From WJJR01 sp964440935 (GTDB lineage Bacteria > Zixibacteria > MSB-5A5 > WJJR01), in NCBI GenBank assembly GCA_964440935.1, contig CAYTTY010000052.1:1-21679 (forward strand): DNA of 21,679 nt, read 5' to 3'. Positions 1 to 5,928 of the stretch are shown here, piece after piece. Position 1 is the stretch's first letter, and each line of letters begins with the position of its first letter. The notes below the pieces were generated by a model. The model had not been told where the DNA came from, did no database searches, and was given only the letters and a program-made list of their open reading frames with translations. Both the position numbers and the translations under genes were made by a program.

Positions 1-38
1 TCTCGAACATACAACACGGAGACAATACACACAATCCT

Positions 39-55
39 TAAGTTAGCGCGTATGG
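39..55 (+). repeat. 17-bp repeat, left copy of an inverted pair
   Basis: TAAGTTAGCGCGTATGG occurs here and, in reverse complement, at 21639-21655. The flanks of the two copies do not align. Each copy reads in the direction of the adjacent gene and lies at or just upstream of its start; the first possible ATG of cas12g (position 52) lies inside this copy. It may be part of a dispersed intergenic repeat or a contig-end effect. No transposase is associated with it. Confidence 0.7.
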
Positions 56-2436
56 TATATATACCTACTGGGGATGAGTCCGTCAGTGTTGATACATCCG
101 GCATATTAGTATACCTTCCCGTTCCTATGCCAAGATCAAAGTACCGCGAAGAACGCACGCTGGTGCGCGGCATCCGGAGGTTTCCAAGTCAGGACCGGAC
201 TTCCTTTCGAAGCAACGTACTTCGGCTCAAACGCCACTTCGAACAGTTCAACATCGATGTAGCTGAATTGTGCCAGTGGCTGATGGGCATCCGTCCCGGA
301 GGTAAGCGTGCAATAGTCGACGCGCGGCCGTGTTGGGAATACCTCATCGACCCGTCAAACTTCGATGCCGCGTGTGAGGTTAAAGATGCCGACCGTCTGC
401 GTTTGAGCGCATTCGATCTCTGCAGTGGCATCGCCGAGCCAGATGACCGGACATCATCAGTCCCAGAGCACGTGCTGGGATCAATCTCCAAAGTAAAAAC
501 CATCCCAACCACGAAGAGTACCCGCTCGCTGTTCAGCCGACTATCCAAACTACAACCGCAACATCGAATGATATTGCTTAAGTCGGCAGCGAATTGGGTC
601 TCAGTTCGCTATTTGCGCGGCTACGACAATTGGCTCCGGCAATTTGAGGTGTGGGAGCGCGAAAAGGCGAAAAGGGAGACAGAGCATCCCACTCTCACGC
701 CCGACATCAGGACTGAGTTCAATTCCGTTTTCGAACAACTCGGGGTGAAGACCAATCGACCACGAGTATGCAGTCTTGAAAGACTAAGTCACGGCAAACA
801 CGATTGTGAGTTCGCTGGGGACCGTATTCCGGTTGGCAATACACGGAAGAGCCACTCCGCCCTCTGTGTGAGCTTCTGGGAGTTTGCCAAGACTCTGCCC
901 ACGTACTCTCGTGCCGCCAAGAAGTACTTTGTGCCGAACGCGAAAAACTACCTCAAACTGAGTAGAATCTATCTGAAGCATAACCGTGGGTTCCGGTTGA
1001 ACAAGTTCTTCGAGGCCGAGCAAGATGCGCGCAAGTGGTTTGGTCGTGCATGGGACGCATACCTTCAACATATGAATGTGAATGAAGACACGCTGTTGAA
1101 CGTCTACAAAGGTGACTTGCCACACTGTGTAGAATTCAAGGCGGATCGAGACTGCACTCGTAACAAACATACCAATGAGTGTACTGAATATCATCGACTT
1201 GCCCAGCGGTTGCCGAAGCATACAGTCGAGCTGGAGGCTGAGTACCGGGAATGGCGGCGGCAATTCCTGAGACCGCCCCGTAAGCCTGTCTTTGAGTATC
1301 CATCCGCTACTACTTTGCCGGTTCCAAAGATATTCGGTTCGAAATTCTACTATCTTGACTTGATGAATTCAATCGTTGGGCTTCGGCTCGATGATATGGG
1401 GGAAAACGAGTTTCTTGAGTTCTCTTTCAAACCGTGGCCCGAGGACTACGATCTGCGGCCCTCGGAAACCGACATTACGAGCATTAGTGTTACATTTACG
1501 GGCACTAAGGCGAGGCTCGGTTTCAGATTTCGGGTTTCCCACAAGGAATCGCGAATTCGGATCAGCCAGGATGATCTCGACAAACTCCGTAGCAGAACCT
1601 ACCCGCGCGCTTCCCAGGATCAGGAGTTTCTCACCAGTGCGCGTAGCCAAATACTCGATATCTTTGAGGGCGAATCTGGTCAGTCTCTCAGAATCTTGAC
1701 GGTAGACCTCGGCACGGAGGGTGCCGCTTATGGCCTGTTCAGAGGTAGAGAATTCCTAAGGGGCGGTCCGCTTCCAGTGGTCAAGATTGACAAGCTGTAC
1801 GAGACACGGCCAGACAATCAGCAGGTGAAAGTGAAGAGCAAAGTGGTCAGCGCAGTGACAAAGGAAGACGCTCGAGGCGTAAGCCGGCAGCATGTCACTC
1901 GGCATCTGGAGGGCTTGGCTGAAGGTGCGTCCAAGATCGCTGAATTCAGGGCTATTGACGGAATTGGGGAACTCCGCGACCACGACTATAGAAAGCTCAC
2001 TGCACACATTCGCATGATGATCCGGGATTGGGTGCGGCTGAATGCCTCTCAAATAACTAAGATCGCTGAAAAGGAGGACGTGGATTTGGTCCTCTTCGAG
2101 AGCATGCGCGGATTCAGCGCTCCCGGTCGTGACAAGCTCGATCTCGACAAGAAGCGCCGATTGGCTTTCTTCGCATTCGGGAACATCCGCCGAAAGGTCA
2201 CTGAGAAAGCCGTCGAGCGAGGCATGCGTGTGGTCACAGTTCCCTATAGATTTTCGTCGCAAATGTGTTCAGAGTGCGGACACCTCCAAGAGAACCGCGG
2301 CTTGCTGATGAAGAACAAGAAAAAGAGGCGGTTCATTTGCGAACGCTGTGGATTCAAGGAGTTGGGCAGTGATGCTAACGCTGCCCGTGTCTTGGGTAGA
2401 GTATTTTGGGGCGAACTGGGGCTGCCGACCTCGTGA
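52..2436 (+). CDS. cas12g: Cas12g-family type V-G CRISPR effector nuclease
   Basis: This is an RNA-guided effector of 794 aa, or 769 aa from the ATG at 127. Characterised Cas12g is about 770 aa, uses crRNA plus tracrRNA, and cleaves target RNA with collateral activity. Assignment is by recognised family segments: YREERTLVR (31-39), an FNxDV...CQW N-terminal block, LFSRL...QHRMIL (160-175), KVTEKAVERGMRVVTVPY (715-732) and NAARVLGRVFWGEL (776-789). RuvC-I is TVDLGTE with D552, RuvC-II is LFESMRGF with E683, and RuvC-III is SDANAARVLG with D774. A TnpB-like zinc ribbon has C739, C742, C763 and C766. Two further Cys/His clusters (C240, C252, H268, C272; H358, C359, C368, H373, C377) may bind zinc. 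No clear Shine-Dalgarno precedes either ATG. The ATG at 52 lies in a repeat, so the start at 127 (MPRSKYREE) is a real alternative. The gene looks more AT-rich than its neighbours, which suggests transfer. Confidence 0.9.
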   Translation: MVYIPTGDESVSVDTSGILVYLPVPMPRSKYREERTLVRGIRRFPSQDRTSFRSNVLRLKRHFEQFNIDVAELCQWLMGIRPGGKRAIVDARPCWEYLIDPSNFDAACEVKDADRLRLSAFDLCSGIAEPDDRTSSVPEHVLGSISKVKTIPTTKSTRSLFSRLSKLQPQHRMILLKSAANWVSVRYLRGYDNWLRQFEVWEREKAKRETEHPTLTPDIRTEFNSVFEQLGVKTNRPRVCSLERLSHGKHDCEFAGDRIPVGNTRKSHSALCVSFWEFAKTLPTYSRAAKKYFVPNAKNYLKLSRIYLKHNRGFRLNKFFEAEQDARKWFGRAWDAYLQHMNVNEDTLLNVYKGDLPHCVEFKADRDCTRNKHTNECTEYHRLAQRLPKHTVELEAEYREWRRQFLRPPRKPVFEYPSATTLPVPKIFGSKFYYLDLMNSIVGLRLDDMGENEFLEFSFKPWPEDYDLRPSETDITSISVTFTGTKARLGFRFRVSHKESRIRISQDDLDKLRSRTYPRASQDQEFLTSARSQILDIFEGESGQSLRILTVDLGTEGAAYGLFRGREFLRGGPLPVVKIDKLYETRPDNQQVKVKSKVVSAVTKEDARGVSRQHVTRHLEGLAEGASKIAEFRAIDGIGELRDHDYRKLTAHIRMMIRDWVRLNASQITKIAEKEDVDLVLFESMRGFSAPGRDKLDLDKKRRLAFFAFGNIRRKVTEKAVERGMRVVTVPYRFSSQMCSECGHLQENRGLLMKNKKKRRFICERCGFKELGSDANAARVLGRVFWGELGLPTS
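89..115 (+). promoter_or_regulatory. possible cas12g promoter
   Basis: TTGATA at 89-94 and TATACC at 110-115 are separated by 15 nt, a short spacing. If used, transcription would begin near the ATG at 127 and give an almost leaderless mRNA, which would fit the lack of a Shine-Dalgarno there. This is weak evidence from two boxes only. Confidence 0.25.
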
Positions 2437-2453
2437 GGCCCTCGATTTTCGCA

Positions 2454-2481
2454 TTGACATCTGCTTAGGCTACGTTATAGA
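2454..2481 (+). promoter_or_regulatory. sigma-70-type promoter for the tracrRNA (and possibly the array)
   Basis: A perfect -35 box TTGACA (2454-2459) is followed after 16 nt by TATAGA (2476-2481), placing the start site near 2488. It lies 17 bp after the cas12g stop codon and directly before the structured anti-repeat region, in the same orientation as cas12g. No comparable promoter is visible between the tracrRNA and the first repeat, so one transcript may carry both RNAs. Confidence 0.7.
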
Positions 2482-2487
2482 CTTTGG

Positions 2488-2617
2488 CGTCGCCTTGTCG
2501 TGAGTCATTAGACCGTGATAATCCTCAAGGGCCGAAGTACCTGAGAGGAGACCCCGGTACCGGAGGCGATGAAAATCGCCAATGACGGCGTAAAACACCA
2601 TGGCCTTCCTGTGTTTT
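2488..2617 (+). ncRNA. predicted tracrRNA of the type V-G system
   Basis: The anti-repeat is at 2578-2599. Against the 36-nt repeat, GCCAAT (2578-2583) pairs with repeat positions 18-23, GACGGC (2584-2589) with positions 11-16, and AACACC (2594-2599) with positions 1-6. That gives 18 bp, with one bulged repeat G and a 4x4 internal loop. Upstream are a stem CCG-AA-GTACC / GGTAC-CGG (2532-2541 with 2556-2563) and a perfect hairpin GGCGAT-GAAA-ATCGCC with a GNRA-type loop (2565-2580), which shares GCC with the anti-repeat. AAAACAC (2592-2598) can instead pair with GTGTTTT (2611-2617). Both ends are inferred: the 5' end from the promoter, the 3' end from the last hairpin. A tracrRNA is expected because Cas12g requires one. 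Confidence 0.8.
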
Positions 2618-2671
2618 CAGCGTGAGAATTCGCGAGAACGTGTTGGAAGCCAGGAGGATGCGCGCGAAAGG

Positions 2672-2839
2672 GGTGTTAAGGGCCGTCGATTGGCGGTATT
2701 CGACACCGATTAATTGAACCTTTTCACTTTAGCATTAGGTGTTAAGGGCCGTCGATTGGCGGTATTCGACACCAACACGCCGTCATGGAACACGCCGTCA
2801 TGGGGTGTTAAGGGCCGTCGATTGGCGGTATTCGACACC
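2672..2839 (+). CRISPR. minimal type V-G CRISPR array: 3 repeats, 2 spacers
   Basis: Three identical 36-bp repeats lie at 2672-2707, 2738-2773 and 2804-2839. Each starts GGTGTTAAGG and ends TTCGACACC, so the ends are complementary (GGTGT/ACACC). Internal GTCGA (positions 14-18) and TCGAC (29-33) can form a hairpin. Both spacers are exactly 30 bp. Spacer 1 (2708-2737) is AT-rich, unlike the host sequence. Spacer 2 (2774-2803) is an exact double copy of AACACGCCGTCATGG. The terminal repeats are not degenerate. Orientation is taken from cas12g and the tracrRNA promoter. No adaptation genes are in the window. Confidence 0.95.
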
Positions 2840-2890
2840 CAGGAAGACGCACGGCAATCGAGACTGCCCGGTCTGCGGCACTCCTACAAT

Positions 2891-2915
2891 GGATTCCCGC
2901 TTTCGCGGGAATGAC
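2891..2915. repeat. REP-like hairpin
   Basis: ATTCCCGC (2893-2900) and GCGGGAAT (2905-2912) form a perfect 8-bp stem with loop TTTC. Elements of this form are common in bacterial intergenic DNA. It lies between the CRISPR array and the convergent plsC and could act as a bidirectional transcript end, although no U-tract follows. Confidence 0.6.
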
Positions 2916-3011
2916 ACTATTCCAGTAGTGCTGATATTATGAGCACGGCGTGCTACATCAGTGACATGATGAACTGTATCAGTAGAGTTGATATAATACG
3001 TGAGCCAATTG

Positions 3012-3647
3012 TTACGTCCCCGACCCCCCCGCCTCGCGCCACAGCTGCTCGGGATCATCGCCGAGATCGCAGATGCGACGCAGGACGAGCCAACTGATGT
3101 CCCGGTAGCCGTCCTTGGTGTCGGGATGGGCGGCGATTTCGTCGGGGGTGATCGGTGGGCCGAAACGGACAGTCAGACGGCCGTAATGGAAGAGAATTCG
3201 TTTCAGGTGGGCGGTGCCGTCGATGTAGGCTGGGACAATGGGGACCATCGCACGGTAGGCGAGGTAGCCGACCCCCGGACGTGCGGGGAGCATTTTCCCG
3301 GTTCGAGAGCGCGTGCCCTCGGGAAACACGAGCACGGGCATATTCTGCTTGAGTTTATCGAGCACATAGCCGATGGCCGCGCGGTCGACACCGCCGCGCT
3401 TGACCGGGATGGCATGGACATGGCGCAGAACCCATCCGGCAATCGGATACGCAAACAGCTCTTTCTTGGCCATGTAGGCAATCGGACGCGTCAGCCGCGA
3501 TCCCACCAGCGGCGGATCAAACCACGAGCGATGTGTAGGACAGAGCAGAAAGGGGCCGTCGGGGATATGCTCCTTGCCGGTCACACGTGGTGCCCACAAG
3601 ACACCGTAAAGGATTTTCGAGATCAGCCAGCCCAGCCAGTACAACAC
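3012..3647 (-). CDS. plsC: 1-acyl-sn-glycerol-3-phosphate acyltransferase (PlsC family)
   Basis: This enzyme acylates lysophosphatidic acid to phosphatidic acid at the membrane. The 211-aa product starts with a hydrophobic segment (about 2-19), then has the catalytic HX4D motif HRSWFD (H39, D44) and the substrate motif VFPEGTRSRTGK, followed by a GYLAYRA...PIVPAYIDGT block. The start is GTG at 3647: AAGGAG lies 5 nt upstream, whereas the GTG at 3653 overlaps that site. The ribosome site overlaps the 3' end of cmk, so the two genes are almost certainly co-transcribed and translationally coupled. A cmk-plsC pair is a recurring bacterial arrangement; the ispH or rpsA often found next is absent, and the CRISPR locus lies there instead. 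Confidence 0.92.
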   Translation of the reverse strand: MLYWLGWLISKILYGVLWAPRVTGKEHIPDGPFLLCPTHRSWFDPPLVGSRLTRPIAYMAKKELFAYPIAGWVLRHVHAIPVKRGGVDRAAIGYVLDKLKQNMPVLVFPEGTRSRTGKMLPARPGVGYLAYRAMVPIVPAYIDGTAHLKRILFHYGRLTVRFGPPITPDEIAAHPDTKDGYRDISWLVLRRICDLGDDPEQLWREAGGSGT

Positions 3648-3649
3648 GG

Positions 3650-4378
3650 TCACTCCTTGTGTGCACTGGATGTTGGCTGCGAAGTCAAACGCGCGAGGCT
3701 CATCTGGTACACCCGCTCGACCTGGTCCTCGATCGTCAGATTCGACGTGTCCACCACCACCGAATCGGCGGCGCACCGTAACGGACCGACCGTACGCTGG
3801 GTGTCGGCATGGTCGCGTCGGACGATATCGCTGCGAATCGCATCCATCGACTGGACATCGCCGCGACTCTCGTATTCGGCCAGTCGCCGCTGCGCGCGCG
3901 TGTCCAGCGACGCATTCAGATAGATCTTCACATCGGCGTCGGGACAGACAACGGTCGAAGTGTCGCGTCCTTCGAGCACCACACTTCCCGCTTTGGCGCG
4001 CTCCTGCTGCCACGCCACCAGGAACTCCCGGATGCGCGCATTGGCCGCCACCGGCGACACCAGTTTGTCGATTTCAGGTGTTCGAATCTGCGTGGTCACG
4101 TCTTCATCGTTGAGGAAGACATGATTGACACCATCGCGAAATTCGAAGTGGACGTTGAAGTGCCGGAGCAAGTCGCCGACCTGTCTGTCATCGGACAGGT
4201 CGGCGGTGTGGCGTTTGCCGAGCAATGCCACCACGCGATAGGTTGCACCGGTGTCGAGATATTCGAATCCCAACCGTTGCGCCAGCAACCGCGCCGTAGT
4301 GGATTTTCCCGAACCTGCGGGACCGTCGATGGTGATGACTGTGCCAGCAAATGCGTCGGGGATGTCACGGGCTATCAT
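3650..4378 (-). CDS. cmk: cytidylate kinase
   Basis: This enzyme phosphorylates CMP and dCMP with ATP in pyrimidine nucleotide recycling. From the ATG at 4378 it has 242 aa. The P-loop is IDGPAGSGKS (17-26). It is followed by EYLDTGATYR, where most family members have GAMYR, and by LEGRDTSTVVCPDADVKIYL and a C-terminal RRDHADTQRTVGPLR...DTSNL segment that matches the CMP-binding and lid regions. An upstream in-frame TTG at 4444 would add 22 residues with no homologous character, so the ATG is preferred, though neither start has a clear Shine-Dalgarno. The stop codon lies just before the plsC start. Confidence 0.93.
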   Translation of the reverse strand: MIARDIPDAFAGTVITIDGPAGSGKSTTARLLAQRLGFEYLDTGATYRVVALLGKRHTADLSDDRQVGDLLRHFNVHFEFRDGVNHVFLNDEDVTTQIRTPEIDKLVSPVAANARIREFLVAWQQERAKAGSVVLEGRDTSTVVCPDADVKIYLNASLDTRAQRRLAEYESRGDVQSMDAIRSDIVRRDHADTQRTVGPLRCAADSVVVDTSNLTIEDQVERVYQMSLARLTSQPTSSAHKE

Positions 4379-4533
4379 GATGTCGTGATGATAGAGATGT
4401 CCGGTGACTGCGGCAATCAGAATTGTGGCCCGGGCATTACTCAACGGGCGCCCGCTTTACCCGGGGGTTTTGAAGACGTCCATTCGAATTCGCCGCATGT
4501 GCAAGCCGGAAGAGGTCGTCCCATCAGTTGCGC

Positions 4534-4600
4534 GTAGGGGTGCACACATGGGTGCGCCCCTACAAAGACTGTAGGGGCAGACCTGTGTGTCTGCCCCACC
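4534..4600. repeat. tandem pair of GTAGGGG hairpins
   Basis: The first hairpin pairs GTAGGGG-TGCAC (4534-4545) with GTGCG-CCCCTAC (4552-4563), about 12 bp with one wobble. The second pairs GGGGCAGAC (4574-4582) with GTCTGCCCC (4589-4597). Both begin GTAGGGG, and this class of element is widespread between bacterial genes. Confidence 0.7.
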
Positions 4601-4767
4601 CGTGGACGCAATGGGAGCTATAGCGATTGTCAGAATACGGTCCCGGTTCTCGAACACGTAGCCTGACCGTCCCGCTTGCCGTGAGCAGAATCGAACGGAC
4701 CATGCCACACGGGCGAGGGGCTCGTGCGACACATCGTTCAACAAACACTGCCGGGGAGAATCGCCCT

Positions 4768-4860
4768 CAGCCGCGTAGCGGCGGCACAACGTAGCACCGG
4801 GCGTGAGCCCGGTGATTCGCGAGACAAAAAATCCGAAGCCCCATAGGGGCGACACCGTTG
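4768..4860. repeat. dispersed GC-hairpin repeat (copy 1)
   Basis: A string of small hairpins reads GCCGC-GTA-GCGGC, then CACCGGGCGTGAGCCCGGTG, then GCCCCATAGGGGCGACAC. Related strings occur at 7976-8013 and 15851-15985, and a partial one near 5094-5106, so this is a dispersed intergenic repeat family of this genome. Confidence 0.7.
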
Positions 4861-4969
4861 CCCACGGTACGCGTGGATGAGTGTCGTCCTGTGGGCTTTG
4901 GAGAATGGCCATGTTGCGCCGGGTACTCACTTCTATTGCGTTCGAGCGTTCCAATGTGAGCTATGCAGG

Positions 4970-4996
4970 CCCTGATGGCAAAAAGCGCCATCAGGG
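4970..4996. terminator. 10-bp perfect hairpin, possible terminator
   Basis: CCCTGATGGC (4970-4979) pairs perfectly with GCCATCAGGG (4987-4996) around a 7-nt loop AAAAAGC. It lies 116 bp beyond the stop codon of the minus-strand enoyl-CoA hydratase gene. No clear U-tract follows on either strand, so the role is uncertain. Confidence 0.4.
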
Positions 4997-5112
4997 GCAC
5001 GTACACCAAGCCGACCGATGACGATGGCCTTCAGATTCGATGAGTGGGGATACAATGGGTGTATTTGAATCGTCGCGCATTGGAAGCGACGCTAGCCCCG
5101 CAGGGGCGACTA

Positions 5113-5904
5113 TCACTCAAACCGCGGTTCCCGTTTCTCCAGAAACGCCGCAATGCCCTCGGCAAATTGCGCCGACCGGAAGTTCTCCAACTGGAAGCGC
5201 CGTTCGATATCGGTCGTGGTCGAAAACGACCCGTCCATCGTGTGATAGATCGCGCGCTTATGGCGCGCCAGCACATCAGCGGGACGGCGAGAGAGGAGCT
5301 CGGCGAGACGAGTGACATGAGTGCCCAACTCATCTTCGGGATAGACATGATTCGCCAGTCCGATGCGCAACGCCTCCTGCACAGTAATCCCTTCACCGGT
5401 GTACAGCATCTCCAACGCTTTGGCAGTGCCCACCAATCGGGGCAGCAGATAGGTGCCGCCCCAATCGGGGCCGAGCCCGAGTTTCACAAATGGCGCGCCA
5501 AACGATGCCGATTCGGAACAGACCCGCAGATCACACGCAATCGCCACGAAAAACCCCGCACCAAACGCCGGACCGTTGACCTGTGCAATGGTCGGCTTTG
5601 GCGTACGGCGCAACAGATCAATCAGCATCCGCCCTTCGTCGAGCAATTGTACAAATCCCGCTTCGTTGTCCGACGATTTCAGATCGCGCAAATGCGCAAT
5701 ATCGCCGCCGGCACAAAACGCACGTCCCGCACCGGCAATCACAATCACGCGCACATCGGTATTGCTGTCACACCGACGCACCGCATCGAGAAGCCCACGG
5801 CGCATCGCGGGTGTCAACGCGTTGAGTTTCTCAGGACGGCTGATCATAATTCTCGCCACCCGATTGTCAATGGATGTAATGATCTGCTCTGAGGAGTTCT
5901 TCAT
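5113..5904 (-). CDS. enoyl-CoA hydratase/isomerase (crotonase) family protein
   Basis: This 263-aa crotonase-fold protein has RPEKLNALTP near the N-terminus, the oxyanion-hole segments GAGRAFCAGGDI and NGPAFGAGFF, and GLGPDWGGTYLLPRLVG. Both glutamates used by classical hydratases (in GGGCELA and GQPE) are Phe here (GAGFFVA, GAPFVK). The Asp in GPDWGG matches the acidic residue of PaaG-type isomerases, so an enoyl-CoA or oxepin-type isomerase role is more likely than hydration (inference). It is the last gene of the thiolase-SDR-crotonase operon, 24 bp after the SDR gene. No strong Shine-Dalgarno is visible. Confidence 0.88.
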   Translation of the reverse strand: MKNSSEQIITSIDNRVARIMISRPEKLNALTPAMRRGLLDAVRRCDSNTDVRVIVIAGAGRAFCAGGDIAHLRDLKSSDNEAGFVQLLDEGRMLIDLLRRTPKPTIAQVNGPAFGAGFFVAIACDLRVCSESASFGAPFVKLGLGPDWGGTYLLPRLVGTAKALEMLYTGEGITVQEALRIGLANHVYPEDELGTHVTRLAELLSRRPADVLARHKRAIYHTMDGSFSTTTDIERRFQLENFRSAQFAEGIAAFLEKREPRFE

Positions 5905-5928
5905 AAATGAGTCGACGAAGAATGGATG

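Larger units (their letters stand above)
4379..5112. other. repeat-rich intergenic region
   Basis: No convincing gene is seen in these 734 bp; the short ORFs are low-complexity translations of hairpins. It holds two adjacent hairpins beginning GTAGGGG (4534-4563 and 4571-4600), a GC-hairpin mosaic (about 4768-4860), a 10-bp hairpin (4970-4996), and another GCCCCGCAGGGGC element near 5094-5106. The cmk promoter should lie at its left side but was not identified. Confidence 0.6.

Noticed and set aside
52..2436. TnpB of an IS200/IS605 element
   Set aside because: The zinc ribbon and RuvC resemble TnpB, but the length is about twice that of TnpB, Cas12g-specific segments are present, no TnpA or element end is seen, and a CRISPR array and anti-repeat follow.
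52..2839. Type V-K CRISPR-associated transposon
   Set aside because: The layout (effector, tracrRNA, array) is similar, but there are no tnsB, tnsC or tniQ genes, and the RuvC catalytic residues are intact rather than lost.
2672..2839. Terminal repeats of a small transposon
   Set aside because: Three identical copies with constant 30-bp spacing and an anti-repeat next door fit a CRISPR array; no transposase is present.
2714..2942. Two small plus-strand ORFs (2714-2914, 2739-2942)
   Set aside because: They are translations of the CRISPR repeats and spacers and contain repeated peptides for that reason only.
2992..2997. TATAAT as a promoter between the array and plsC
   Set aside because: No -35 box lies at a suitable distance, and it would only drive antisense RNA into plsC.
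3000..3923. 307-aa plus-strand ORF opposite plsC/cmk
   Set aside because: It is antisense to two clearly recognised genes and its translation has no family features; the high GC content leaves long open frames on the opposite strand.
3654..4013. N-terminal extension of plsC overlapping cmk
   Set aside because: The extension is an Arg-rich out-of-frame reading of cmk; the GTG with a proper ribosome site at 3647 gives the standard PlsC start.
4457..5009. ORFs in the gap before cmk
   Set aside because: They translate hairpin repeats, have no recognisable domain, and contradict each other in frame.
5044..5892. 282-aa plus-strand ORF opposite the crotonase gene
   Set aside because: Shadow of the recognised minus-strand gene.
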